Source: UBA4416 sp964541155
GTDB taxonomy: Bacteria > Bacteroidota > Bacteroidia > B-17B0 > Aurantibacillaceae
NCBI GenBank assembly: GCA_964541155.1
Contig: CAZIPC010000001.1
Coordinates: forward strand, 372,001-436,000
DNA: 64,000 bases
Reading direction: 5' to 3'
Shown here: piece by piece, positions 48,398-57,130 of the stretch
How positions within the stretch are numbered: position 1 is the first letter of the stretch
Layout: each line of letters opens with the position of its first letter
Position numbers and translations under genes: made by a program
The notes under the pieces: generated by a model
Seen by the model: the letters and a program-made list of their open reading frames with translations, nothing else
Database searches by the model: none
Told to the model about the DNA's origin: nothing

Positions 48398-49058
48398 GTT
48401 GTTTTTGCTCATTTTGATTTAAATATTTACCAATTACATAATGTCCTAGATAAATCAATGGAATTAAAGCCAAAGCCACTAATAATTTAAATACATAGCC
48501 CCAACTTGCGTTTACTAAAAAATCAGAAAATTGCCATTTTCCTGGTAATACAAAAGCAATAAATTGTACAACAAAAGTATCTACCAATTGACTAACCATT
48601 GTGCTTCCTGTTGCTCTTAACCAAATGTGTTTATTACCTGTTATGTTTTTAAAAACCCAAAAAACATAAACATCTATTAATTGAGAACATAAAAAAGCAA
48701 CAATACTTCCAATTATAATCCATTGAGATTGGCCAAAAACTACTTTAAAATTATCATCTGATACTGGAGAAAAAGAGGTGGCCGGAATAGTTAATGCAAC
48801 AGTTAATAATATAAATGTAAATAAAATCAACCCAACTGTTATGTATGTTAATTTTCTAACACCATCTTTTCCGTAATATTCATTAATTAAATCTGTTAAA
48901 ACAAAAATAACAGGCCATAAAATAATTCCTATACTCTGAGTAAATAATCCAAAAAACTGAACTAACTTCCCGCCTATTAACTCTGCAACAATAGCATTAG
49001 TGACGAAAAAACCAGCTAACACTAAAAAAACTATATCTTTTCTTTTATTAAAATCCAC
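48390..49058 (-). CDS. Queuosine precursor transporter (YhhQ/VUT family)
   Basis: A 222-residue inner-membrane transporter of the YhhQ/VUT family, which imports preQ0 or preQ1 for tRNA queuosine. About six helices are seen, with family marks AELIGGKLV, FVLTDLINEYYGKDGVRK and STMVSQLVDTFVVQFIAF. It is convergent with the queD-like gene. Having both a synthetic gene and an uptake gene suggests either salvage plus synthesis, or a QueD-like protein with another role. Confidence 0.92.
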   Translation of the reverse strand: MDFNKRKDIVFLVLAGFFVTNAIVAELIGGKLVQFFGLFTQSIGIILWPVIFVLTDLINEYYGKDGVRKLTYITVGLILFTFILLTVALTIPATSFSPVSDDNFKVVFGQSQWIIIGSIVAFLCSQLIDVYVFWVFKNITGNKHIWLRATGSTMVSQLVDTFVVQFIAFVLPGKWQFSDFLVNASWGYVFKLLVALALIPLIYLGHYVIGKYLNQNEQKQPI

Positions 49059-49287
49059 AATTTTTAATTTATGTAAGGTTATAAAAATATAATATATTAA
49101 TTATACAACCTACAACTAAGTTATTAGTTTAAAATAAATACATAAAATAATACTAAGCAAGTTATTTAATTTAATATTGTTTCTATATTTGAAAACAATA
49201 TTTAAAAAATCAATCAAATAAAGTATTGATTAACAATCAAAATATTATACATTATTCAAAATCAATAAATTAATAACTGTCAATTTA

Positions 49288-49827
49288 ATGATTAATGCAT
49301 TTGAAATATACAACAATATGGATAAGAATAACATTCTCTTATCCTTTAAAGGAGATATTACCTCCGAATTATTGACTTCTATCTTACAGATAATTGAAAA
49401 TAGAATGGATAATATGCATGAAGAAACTAAAATCAAAAAAAAAGTATACAATGTTTTAGTTGAATGTCTTCAAAATTTATACCATCATATAAATGATTAT
49501 ACAAATGAAATTGGAAGCAACCAAAAAAATGCCATTTTTATAATCTCTAAAACTAATACAACCTATAAAATAATAACCGGAAATTATATTTTAAATACAA
49601 ATATATTAGAATTAAAAAATCGTTTAGATGAAGTAAACATGTTAAATAAAGAACAACTAAAAGAATACTATAAAACAATTTTAAATAATGGAGAAATTTC
49701 AGCAAAAGGAGGAGGTGGCCTAGGAATGATTGATATTGCTCGTAAAACCGGTGAAAAATTAGATTATAATTTTTTGGAAATTGATAATAAAGTATCGTTC
49801 TTTACACTTAAAATAAAAGTAAACTAA
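49288..49827 (+). CDS. SiaB-family protein kinase-like protein (DUF6272)
   Basis: A 179-residue protein resembling SiaB, a GHKL-type kinase that phosphorylates SiaC. The ATPase marks are the NLYHHIND helix (about 70, an N-box-like helix in VLVECLQNLYHHIND) and a glycine loop KGGGGLGMIDIARKTG (about 147-162). The small SiaC gene follows after 25 bases. The family acts in a phosphorylation switch controlling a diguanylate cyclase (in Pseudomonas). Here the cyclase and phosphatase are not adjacent. Confidence 0.85.
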   Translation: MINAFEIYNNMDKNNILLSFKGDITSELLTSILQIIENRMDNMHEETKIKKKVYNVLVECLQNLYHHINDYTNEIGSNQKNAIFIISKTNTTYKIITGNYILNTNILELKNRLDEVNMLNKEQLKEYYKTILNNGEISAKGGGGLGMIDIARKTGEKLDYNFLEIDNKVSFFTLKIKVN

Positions 49828-49852
49828 TTATATCAAAAAACATTTCAATAAT

Positions 49853-50233
49853 ATGGAAAAATATACTGTAGAAAGTACTCCTAAAACCCCACATTTATTA
49901 TTAGATTTCCAATCAGGCATTTTAGAAATAAAAGGGCGCTCAATTCCTGAAAATTCAATTGAATTTTACAAACCTCTTGTTGATGCGTTAGATAAATATT
50001 CAACTTCTATAAAACCAACTACAACCGTAAATATTCAACTAGAATATTTTAATACAAGCTCTTCAAAATGCATCTTAGATATTTTCAAAAAATTAGAATC
50101 TATTCATAAAAGTGGAAGTTCTGTTACTATTAATTGGCATTATGAAGAAGACGATGAAGATATGCTGGAAGCCGGAGAAGATTATCAAGCAATCATAAAT
50201 GTTCCTTTTAAAATGATTGAAGTTGCTGAGTAA
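49853..50233 (+). CDS. SiaC-family regulatory phosphoprotein (DUF1987)
   Basis: A 126-residue STAS-like protein of the SiaC/DUF1987 family: TPKTPHLLLDFQSGILEIKG opens the domain, and EYFNTSSSKCILDIF holds the switch loop. Thr68 lies at the place I recall for the phosphorylated Thr of Pseudomonas SiaC. In that system the unphosphorylated form binds and stimulates the cyclase SiaD. It sits directly after the SiaB-like kinase and ends before a strong terminator, so the pair forms a two-gene unit. Confidence 0.88.
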   Translation: MEKYTVESTPKTPHLLLDFQSGILEIKGRSIPENSIEFYKPLVDALDKYSTSIKPTTTVNIQLEYFNTSSSKCILDIFKKLESIHKSGSSVTINWHYEEDDEDMLEAGEDYQAIINVPFKMIEVAE

Positions 50234-50250
50234 TAGTGTGTAAATATTTT

Positions 50251-50277
50251 AAAACCCCGAAATTTCGGGGTTTTTTT
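50251..50277 (+). terminator. Terminator after siaC-like gene
   Basis: A perfect 24-base palindrome, AAAACCCCGAAA with TTTCGGGGTTTT, followed by further T residues. Confidence 0.88.
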
Positions 50278-50301
50278 ATGACTTTTTGTTTAATATTTTA
50301 C

Positions 50302-50309
50302 TAAATTTG
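50302..50309 (+). promoter_or_regulatory. -7 promoter element of the aldolase gene
   Basis: TAAATTTG matches TAnnTTTG 25 bases before the aldolase ATG, directly after a terminator. No TTG with proper spacing is present upstream. Confidence 0.35.
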
Positions 50310-50333
50310 TATCTTTAAAAAAATAAATAATTT

Positions 50334-51386
50334 ATGTCTAAAATAACCGATTTATTAGGAGCACAAGCTGATAGTTTATTAAACCATACTTGTAAAACAA
50401 TATCAAAAGATCAAATTGTAATTCCTAACTCAAACTTTGTTGATCAAACTTTTGTTTACAGTAACAGAAATCCACAAGTATTAAGAAGCTTAGCTCAATT
50501 ATATGGGCATGGAAGATTAGCTAATACAGGATACATGAGTATACTTCCAGTTGATCAAGGTATAGAACATAGTGCGGGTGCTTCTTTTGCTCCAAATCCT
50601 ATTTATTTTGATAGTGAAAACATTGTTAAATTAGCTATAGAAGGTGGCTGTAATGCTGTTGCATCTACATATGGTGTTTTAGCTTCTGTTGCCAGAAAAT
50701 ATGCTCATAAAATACCATTTATTGTAAAAATAAATCATAACGAATTTATATCTTATCCAAATAAATTTGATCAAATAATGTTTGGTACTGTTGAAGAAGC
50801 TTACAATATGGGAGCTGTAGCAGTTGGAGCAACTATTTATTTTGGATCTCCAGAATCTGGTCGTCAAATTGTAGAAGTGGCGAAAGCCTTTGAACGCGCA
50901 CATCAACTTGGTATGGCCACTATTTTATGGTGTTATACTCGTAATAATGCATTTAAAAAAGATGGCGTTGATTATCACACGGCTGCTGATTTATCATCAC
51001 AAGCCAATCATCTAGGTGTTACAATCCAAGCAGATATTATTAAGCAAAAAATGTCTGATAAAAATGGGGGATATACAGCCTTAAATTATGGAAAAACACA
51101 TCCTAAAGTATATTCAGAATTAACTACTGATCATCCAATTGATTTATGCCGATACCAAGTAGCAAACTGCTACATGGGTAAAATAGGTTTAATTAATAGT
51201 GGTGGCGAAAGCAAAGGCGCTTCTGATTTATCTGAAGCTGTAACAACAGCCGTAATTAACAAAAGAGGTGGAGGACAAGGATTAATATCTGGTCGTAAAG
51301 CTTTTCAAAAACCAATGAAAGAAGGAGTTGAATTATTAAACACAATTCAAGACGTGTATTTAGACAAAACTATAACAATAGCTTAA
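50334..51386 (+). CDS. fbaB: Class I fructose-bisphosphate aldolase (FbaB/DhnA type)
   Basis: A 350-residue Schiff-base aldolase of the FbaB/DhnA family. It carries the family blocks YMSILPVDQGIEHSAGASF (about 68-86), GGCNAVASTYGVL and PFIVKINHNEF, and a C-terminal RGGGQGLISGRKAFQKP phosphate-binding and lysine region. It cleaves fructose 1,6-bisphosphate to triose phosphates in glycolysis or runs in reverse in gluconeogenesis. I cannot assign the Schiff-base lysine without an alignment. accD follows on the same strand. Confidence 0.93.
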   Translation: MSKITDLLGAQADSLLNHTCKTISKDQIVIPNSNFVDQTFVYSNRNPQVLRSLAQLYGHGRLANTGYMSILPVDQGIEHSAGASFAPNPIYFDSENIVKLAIEGGCNAVASTYGVLASVARKYAHKIPFIVKINHNEFISYPNKFDQIMFGTVEEAYNMGAVAVGATIYFGSPESGRQIVEVAKAFERAHQLGMATILWCYTRNNAFKKDGVDYHTAADLSSQANHLGVTIQADIIKQKMSDKNGGYTALNYGKTHPKVYSELTTDHPIDLCRYQVANCYMGKIGLINSGGESKGASDLSEAVTTAVINKRGGGQGLISGRKAFQKPMKEGVELLNTIQDVYLDKTITIA

Positions 51387-51454
51387 ATAATACATTAAAA
51401 CAAATAGTTATTTTTGATTTATAAAATAAAAAAATTACATAATTATATTTAAAA

Positions 51455-52300
51455 ATGGGTTGGTTTAAACGATTAAAAGAAGGTATTACTACTACTACAG
51501 ATGAAAAAAAAGAAACACCTGAAGGATTGTGGTATAAATGTCCGGCTTGTAAAAAAATACATACAGCGCAAGAACATAAAGCAAATCAACATGTTTGTAT
51601 TGATTGTGGATATCACGAAAGAATAAATAGTGAACAATACTTTGAGATTATATTTGATGACAACCAATATACAGAACTTAATGAAAAGTTAGTAAGTGGA
51701 GATCCTCTTAATTTTAAAGATACAAAAAAATACACAGATAGATTAACAGATACCATTAAGAAATCAGGATTAAATGATGCTTTAAGAAGTGGTTATGGAA
51801 AGGTTAATGGTAATGATTTAGTAGTTTGCTGCATGGATTTTGGCTTTATTGGCGGATCGATGGGCAGTGTGGTTGGTGAAAAAATTTCACGCTCAATCGA
51901 TTTCTGTTTAAAAACAAAAACTCCTTTATTAATCATTTCAAAATCTGGTGGTGCCAGAATGATGGAAGCCGCTTATTCATTAATGCAAATGGCTAAAACA
52001 TCTGCAAAACTATCACTAATGGATAAAGCTGGAATTCCATATATATCATTGTGTACAGATCCAACAACTGGAGGAGTTACTGCTAGTTATGCCATGTTAG
52101 GAGATTTAAATATTTCTGAACCCGGAGCTTTAATAGGCTTTGCAGGCCCTCGTGTTGTAAAAGAAACGATAGGAAAGGATTTACCAAAAGGATTTCAAAC
52201 TGCTGAATTTGTTTTAGAGCATGGATTCTTAGATAAAATTATACCTAGAACCGAATTAAAAAATAAATTAGGAACATTATTACATATGTTTAAAAACTAA
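51455..52300 (+). CDS. accD: Acetyl-CoA carboxylase carboxyltransferase subunit beta
   Basis: A 281-residue beta subunit of the carboxyltransferase that moves CO2 from biotin to acetyl-CoA, the first step of fatty-acid synthesis. The N-terminal zinc ribbon has C29, C32, C48 and C51. The crotonase-like core shows SKSGGARMMEAAYSL and TDPTTGGVTASYAMLGD. The length is normal. It ends 23 bases before a strong terminator. Confidence 0.96.
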   Translation: MGWFKRLKEGITTTTDEKKETPEGLWYKCPACKKIHTAQEHKANQHVCIDCGYHERINSEQYFEIIFDDNQYTELNEKLVSGDPLNFKDTKKYTDRLTDTIKKSGLNDALRSGYGKVNGNDLVVCCMDFGFIGGSMGSVVGEKISRSIDFCLKTKTPLLIISKSGGARMMEAAYSLMQMAKTSAKLSLMDKAGIPYISLCTDPTTGGVTASYAMLGDLNISEPGALIGFAGPRVVKETIGKDLPKGFQTAEFVLEHGFLDKIIPRTELKNKLGTLLHMFKN

Positions 52301-52323
52301 TTTACTTGCAATAATAAATATTT

Positions 52324-52353
52324 AAAGCCCATTTACATAAATGGGCTTTTTTT
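52324..52353 (+). terminator. Terminator after accD
   Basis: An 11-bp stem, AAAGCCCATTT with AAATGGGCTTT, and a 4-nt loop, followed by T residues. Confidence 0.88.
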
Positions 52354-52412
52354 GTAATTATACTTTGTAATCAAAAGCCTACTAACTATTTTAAATATAA
52401 AATAATTTAAAT

Positions 52413-52420
52413 TATATTTG
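52413..52420 (+). promoter_or_regulatory. -7 promoter element close to the PorV/PorQ-like start
   Basis: TATATTTG matches TAnnTTTG only five bases before the GTG start at 52426, so transcription would begin about at the start codon. No -33 match is seen. Confidence 0.3.
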
Positions 52421-52425
52421 AAATA

Positions 52426-53286
52426 GTGAAAAACTTAATCATTACGCTGATAGTTTTACCATCTCTGCTTTTTTCATCTAACGGAGAAGGACCTGTAGGA
52501 GCAAGATCTGCAGGATTATGTCATGCGTCTTCATGTTTAGCGGATGTTTGGAGCACAAAAAATAATCAAGGAAATTTAGGATTTATCAGTAAAAAAGAAT
52601 TTGGTGCATTTTATGAAAATCGTTTTTTCATAAAAGAATTATCGCAATCTGGTTTTTCTATAGCTATACCTATAAAAAAAGGAACTTTTGGTTTTAGTTA
52701 TTCATCAATTGGTTATAAACTTTACAAAGAATCTGAAACGAATTTATGTTATGGTATAAAGTTAAACGAAAAAATAAGTACCGGAATTGCGCTTCATTAT
52801 TTAAATACAAAAATAGCCGACATATATGGTCAATATCATGCTATTACTGGTTCTGTTGGGTTAACCATTAAATTATTACCACAAGTAAATATTTCCTCTC
52901 ATGTGTATAATCCCTTTAGAATTAAAATAACTAATTATAATAACGAAACTATTCCTACAATTTTTAAATTAGGCGCACAATATATTTTTTCATCAAAGGT
53001 GTTTTTTGTAACCGAAGCTGAAAAAAACTCTGAGCAAAAAGTAAATATTAAAGGTGCTATAGAATACAATCCAACTTCCTTAATATTTATAAGGGTTGGT
53101 GCAGCTTCTTATCCATCTCAAGCTTCTTTTGGAATTGGTATTAATTATAACAATCTAAAAATAGATATAAGTTCATCTTATCACAGTATACTGGGAATAT
53201 CCCCACAAATAAGTTTAAATTATAGTTTTGGTAAATCCAAAACACTCATTAAACAAACTAATGAAGAAATCTCTGAAAAATTATAA
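52426..53286 (+). CDS. PorV/PorQ-like outer-membrane beta-barrel protein
   Basis: A 286-residue protein starting at GTG, with a signal peptide (about 1-18). GVARS-like GARSAGLCHASSCLADVWST followed by NNQGNLGFI resembles the plug-like N-terminal motif of UPF0164/PorV/PorQ proteins. The remainder alternates short beta-strands and reads as a barrel. PorV-like proteins carry T9SS cargo; this shorter relative may not. It ends 31-42 bases before the HhH-barrel gene on the same strand and is probably co-transcribed. Confidence 0.75.
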   Translation: MKNLIITLIVLPSLLFSSNGEGPVGARSAGLCHASSCLADVWSTKNNQGNLGFISKKEFGAFYENRFFIKELSQSGFSIAIPIKKGTFGFSYSSIGYKLYKESETNLCYGIKLNEKISTGIALHYLNTKIADIYGQYHAITGSVGLTIKLLPQVNISSHVYNPFRIKITNYNNETIPTIFKLGAQYIFSSKVFFVTEAEKNSEQKVNIKGAIEYNPTSLIFIRVGAASYPSQASFGIGINYNNLKIDISSSYHSILGISPQISLNYSFGKSKTLIKQTNEEISEKL

Positions 53287-53327
53287 ATACGATTAAAACA
53301 CATTATTACATAATTTATGTTTTTTAT

Positions 53328-55463
53328 TTGTGCCTAGTTTGTTTTGATACTATAGCACAAAATGACACAACTTTTAATCAAACTAATGAAAATATTTATG
53401 AGCATTTAAATCAAAATATTGAAATACTCTCCGAACAATTACAGTCTGAAGATATTGATTTATCTAGCTTAACAGAAAACTGGTTATATTACAAATCTCA
53501 TCCTATCAACCTTAATAATTCAAACAAAGAAGATTTAAATAATTTACAATTACTAACTGATATTCAGATAAATAATCTGTTAATGCATCTAGAAAAAAAC
53601 GGATATTTAATTTCTATATACGAATTACAAAGTATTGAAGGGTTTGATTTAAATACAATTGAAAAAATTTTACCATTTGTATTTGTTAGTGATCTTTTTA
53701 ACGCTGCTTTTTTTAATACTAAAGAGATGTTTAAAGATGGAAAACACGAATTAGTATATCGTTTTCAAAGAATTTTAGAAAGTCAGTTGGGTTATACTAT
53801 TTCTGATAGCATAAAAAAAATAAAGCCAAACTCTTATTACAAAGGAAATCCAAACAGAATTTTTACAAGGTATTCTTTTCGATACAACAATAATGTTTCT
53901 TTTTCTGTAGAAGGTGAAAAAGATGCTGGAGAACAATTTAATATTGGTGGCAATAAAATAGATAGTATACCTCTGGGTGATGGGACTAAAAGAGCAGATT
54001 ATCATGAAACCAAAGGGTTTGATTTTTATTCAGGGCACCTTTCAATTAAAAACATTAAAAATATTAAAGCATTTATTATTGGTGACTTTCAAGCAACATT
54101 TGGGCAAGGATTAACTTTATGGCAAGGTTTTGATTTTGGAAAATCATCATCTATATTAAGCATTAAACGTAATGCAAATGGTATCAAAGCATATAAAAGT
54201 TTTGATGAAAATCGATTTTTTAGAGGAATTGCAACAACTTTTAAAATTAAAAAAATTGAAATAACAAGTTTAGCGTCTTATAAAAAAATTGATGCTAACG
54301 CATCAGTTACAGACACATTAAGTAATGGAGAATATGATATCATAAGGATTAGTAACATAGAAGTAAGTGGATTACATAACACGAATGCTTTAATGAAAAA
54401 CAAAGGCATTATTCATCAATCTGTATTTGGATTAAATACAGCATATAATAAACGCAACTTTCATTTAGGATTAACTTTACAAAATATGAACCTTAGTGCC
54501 GAATTAATAAAACCAATTACTATTTATAATCAATTTGATTTTCAAGGAAAAAGCAATATTGTTGGTGGAATTGATTACAATTATATTATAAAAAACACCA
54601 ATTATTTTGGTGAATTTGCAATTAGTAAAAATGGAGGAAAAGCATTATGTCAGGGCATTATTATTGCACTCGATCCAAAACTAACATTTACAGCACATTA
54701 CCGTAATTTCGAAAAAAACTTCCAAAATCTATTTGGTAATGCTATTTCCGAGAATACACTCCCTCAAAATGAGCAAGGCATCTGTATTGGGATAGAAGCA
54801 AAACTATTTAAATCACTCACATTTTCTACATACATTGATCAATATAAATTTAATTGGCTCAAATCTAATGCGTCATCTCCATCAATTGGTAAAGATTTTT
54901 TTAGTCAAATAAATTTTACACCAACTAAAAAAATAGACATGTATGTTCGTTATAAACTTAAAACAAAATACATTAATGATTCTGAAAATAATTTTTATGA
55001 TTACCTAATTTCAGTCAACCAATCAAATATTCGCTACAACTTATCCGTACAAATCACACCAGATATAAAATTAAAATCGCGAATAGAATACACTAAAATT
55101 CACAAAAATCTATCAAACTCAGAAAATGGAATTGTTTTCATACAAGATATTATATTTAAAAAATTAAAATCCCCAGTAAGTTTCACATTTAGATATACTC
55201 TTTTTGACACAAAAAACTTTGATAGCAGAATTTACACCTATGAAAATGATGTCCTATACTCCTACTCTGTACCAGCTCTTTACTATAAAGGGCAACGCTC
55301 TTACTTAATTATAAATTGGGATATTACTCGATATTTTGAAATTTGGGTAAGATTAGCTCAAACTATATACGATAATCAATTTGTACAATCTCCTAACACA
55401 TTAAATCAAATTAATTCTAATCATAAAACCGAAATAAAACTTCAAGCTCGTTTAAAATTTTAA
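53328..55463 (+). CDS. Helix-hairpin-helix domain protein with outer-membrane-like barrel
   Basis: About 711 residues. Just after a signal segment (ending TIAQ) two HhH motifs lie at about 59-118 (INLNNSNKEDLNNLQLL and YELQSIEGFDLNTIEKI), of the ComEA/T2SK type that binds DNA or protein. The rest (about 130-711) is rich in alternating strands and ends with a KLQARLKF-type aromatic terminus, as in outer-membrane barrels. The start is uncertain: the TTG at 53328 gives a short signal peptide, and an ATG at 53317 would be in frame only with one extra T in a T6 tract. The gene is linked to the PorV/PorQ-like gene upstream. I know of no assigned function. Confidence 0.78.
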   Translation: MCLVCFDTIAQNDTTFNQTNENIYEHLNQNIEILSEQLQSEDIDLSSLTENWLYYKSHPINLNNSNKEDLNNLQLLTDIQINNLLMHLEKNGYLISIYELQSIEGFDLNTIEKILPFVFVSDLFNAAFFNTKEMFKDGKHELVYRFQRILESQLGYTISDSIKKIKPNSYYKGNPNRIFTRYSFRYNNNVSFSVEGEKDAGEQFNIGGNKIDSIPLGDGTKRADYHETKGFDFYSGHLSIKNIKNIKAFIIGDFQATFGQGLTLWQGFDFGKSSSILSIKRNANGIKAYKSFDENRFFRGIATTFKIKKIEITSLASYKKIDANASVTDTLSNGEYDIIRISNIEVSGLHNTNALMKNKGIIHQSVFGLNTAYNKRNFHLGLTLQNMNLSAELIKPITIYNQFDFQGKSNIVGGIDYNYIIKNTNYFGEFAISKNGGKALCQGIIIALDPKLTFTAHYRNFEKNFQNLFGNAISENTLPQNEQGICIGIEAKLFKSLTFSTYIDQYKFNWLKSNASSPSIGKDFFSQINFTPTKKIDMYVRYKLKTKYINDSENNFYDYLISVNQSNIRYNLSVQITPDIKLKSRIEYTKIHKNLSNSENGIVFIQDIIFKKLKSPVSFTFRYTLFDTKNFDSRIYTYENDVLYSYSVPALYYKGQRSYLIINWDITRYFEIWVRLAQTIYDNQFVQSPNTLNQINSNHKTEIKLQARLKF

Positions 55464-55514
55464 AATTGGTTAATATTTAGCAAAAATTAGTAACTAAACT
55501 AAGTAAATCATCGT

Positions 55515-55522
55515 TACATTTG
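55515..55522 (+). promoter_or_regulatory. -7 promoter element of the bacilliredoxin gene
   Basis: TACATTTG matches TAnnTTTG 41 bases before the ATG. No correctly spaced TTG is seen. Confidence 0.35.
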
Positions 55523-55562
55523 TATTAATTATTTATAATGTTAATTTAAAAAAAACGAAAAT

Positions 55563-55973
55563 ATGTATCCAGAAGCACTAGTAACACCAATGAAAGCAGA
55601 ATTAACTTCTGTTGGGTTTGAAGATTTAAGAACACCAGAAAGCGTTGATTCAGCTTTAAAAAATGAGGGCACTGTATTAATGGTTGTTAATTCTGTTTGC
55701 GGTTGCGCTGCAGGAGCCTGTAGACCAGGAGTTAAGTTAAGCCTAGATAATACTAAAAAACCATCTAAATTAACTACCGTATTTGCAGGTTTTGATTCTG
55801 AAGCTGTAAATCAAGCACGTAAACATTTTGCACCATATCCTCCATCATCTCCAGCAATTGCATTATTTAAAAATGGAGAATTAGTTCATTTTGTTGAACG
55901 CCACAATATTGAAGGAAGAACAGCATCAATGATTGCTGAACATTTAAAAATGGTATATGATGAATTTTGCTAA
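55563..55973 (+). CDS. Bacilliredoxin, BrxA/BrxB family (DUF1094)
   Basis: A 136-residue thioredoxin-fold protein with the CGC active site (Cys46-Gly-Cys48) in NSVCGCAAGACRPG. Members remove bacillithiol from oxidised proteins in Firmicutes; Bacteroidota relatives may use bacillithiol or another low-molecular-weight thiol. The length is normal. It is monocistronic, with a -7 box upstream and a strong terminator after it, suggesting an independently regulated redox gene. Confidence 0.92.
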   Translation: MYPEALVTPMKAELTSVGFEDLRTPESVDSALKNEGTVLMVVNSVCGCAAGACRPGVKLSLDNTKKPSKLTTVFAGFDSEAVNQARKHFAPYPPSSPAIALFKNGELVHFVERHNIEGRTASMIAEHLKMVYDEFC

Positions 55974-56013
55974 TTGATAATTGCAAACAATACACTCTTT
56001 AAAAGTATTATTT

Positions 56014-56043
56014 AAAAAAAAGCCTCGTTAAGAGGCTTTTTTT
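56014..56043 (+). terminator. Terminator between bacilliredoxin gene and murB
   Basis: Stem AGCCTC/GAGGCT with flanking A and T runs. The T-run ends only about 12 bases before the murB ATG. Confidence 0.85.
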
Positions 56044-56054
56044 AATTTTAAACT

Positions 56055-57071
56055 ATGATTATATCATCAAATATTTCACTCAAATCTTATAATACATTTG
56101 GCATTGATGTTAATGCAAAATTATTTACATCAGTTAAATCTATTACAGAAATTAATGAATTATTAACCATTAATGATTTTAAAAAAAATGAATCTTTATT
56201 TTTAGGAGGAGGAAGTAATGTTCTTTTTACAAAAAATATTGATGCCTTTGTGGTAAAAAATAATTTAAAGGGAATTGAATTAATTAAAGAAACAAGTGAA
56301 TTTGTTTATATAAAATGTTCGGCTGGTGAAGTATGGCATGAATTTGTATCTTGGTGCATCAATCAAAATTACGGAGGGCTCGAAAATTTATCTTTAATAC
56401 CAGGATGTACAGGGGCCAGCCCAATGCAAAATATTGGCGCATATGGTATCGAAATAAAAGATACATTTTATGAACTAGAAGCTATCAATATAAAAACAGG
56501 AGAACTTATCCGTTTTTCAAAATCTGAATGCGAATTTGGCTATAGAGAAAGTGTATTTAAACGTAAACTTAAAAATCAATTTATTATTACTTCTGTTACT
56601 TTTCAATTATCAAAAAAACCCACATATCATATAGAATACGGTGCTATTAAACAAGAATTAGAAGCCATGAAATGCTCTGAAGTAAATCTTAAAAACATAT
56701 CTCAGGCTATTATTAATATTAGAAGTCAAAAATTACCAAATCCAAAAGAAATTGGAAATGCTGGTAGTTTTTTTAAAAATCCTGAAGTCTCAAAAGAAAC
56801 CTACGAAAATTTAAAACATAAATTTCCAAATATAGTTGCTTATCCACTAGATAACTCTAATTATAAATTAGCAGCTGGATGGCTTATTGAACAAACTGGA
56901 TTAAAAGGATATAGACAAGGAGATGCTGGCGTACATAAACTACAAGCCCTTGTACTAGTTAATTATGGAAAAGCAACAGGTAATGATATCTATAATCTCT
57001 CCAGCAAAATAGTAAATATGGTAAAAGAAAAATTTGATGTAGACTTAGAACGTGAAGTAAATATAATTTAA
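56055..57071 (+). CDS. murB: UDP-N-acetylmuramate dehydrogenase
   Basis: A 338-residue flavoenzyme that reduces UDP-GlcNAc-enolpyruvate to UDP-MurNAc with NADPH, in peptidoglycan precursor synthesis. The FAD-binding block has LFLGGGSNVLFT and LSLIPGCTGASPMQNIGAYG. Active-site marks are the Tyr in EFGYRESVF and the Ser in GNAGSFFKNP. It belongs to the longer, E. coli-like type. It ends convergently with rplS across a very strong hairpin. Confidence 0.95.
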   Translation: MIISSNISLKSYNTFGIDVNAKLFTSVKSITEINELLTINDFKKNESLFLGGGSNVLFTKNIDAFVVKNNLKGIELIKETSEFVYIKCSAGEVWHEFVSWCINQNYGGLENLSLIPGCTGASPMQNIGAYGIEIKDTFYELEAINIKTGELIRFSKSECEFGYRESVFKRKLKNQFIITSVTFQLSKKPTYHIEYGAIKQELEAMKCSEVNLKNISQAIINIRSQKLPNPKEIGNAGSFFKNPEVSKETYENLKHKFPNIVAYPLDNSNYKLAAGWLIEQTGLKGYRQGDAGVHKLQALVLVNYGKATGNDIYNLSSKIVNMVKEKFDVDLEREVNII

Positions 57072-57120
57072 TATTCATTAAAAAAGCCTTCAATTAGTTG
57101 AAGGCTTTTTTAATGAATAT
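57071..57120. terminator. Strong bidirectional terminator between murB and rplS
   Basis: A perfect 23-bp inverted repeat around a TTAG loop; its core is AAAAAAGCCTTCAA with the complement. Its left arm starts on the last base of the murB stop codon. Confidence 0.93.
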
Positions 57121-57130
57121 ATCTATAAAT

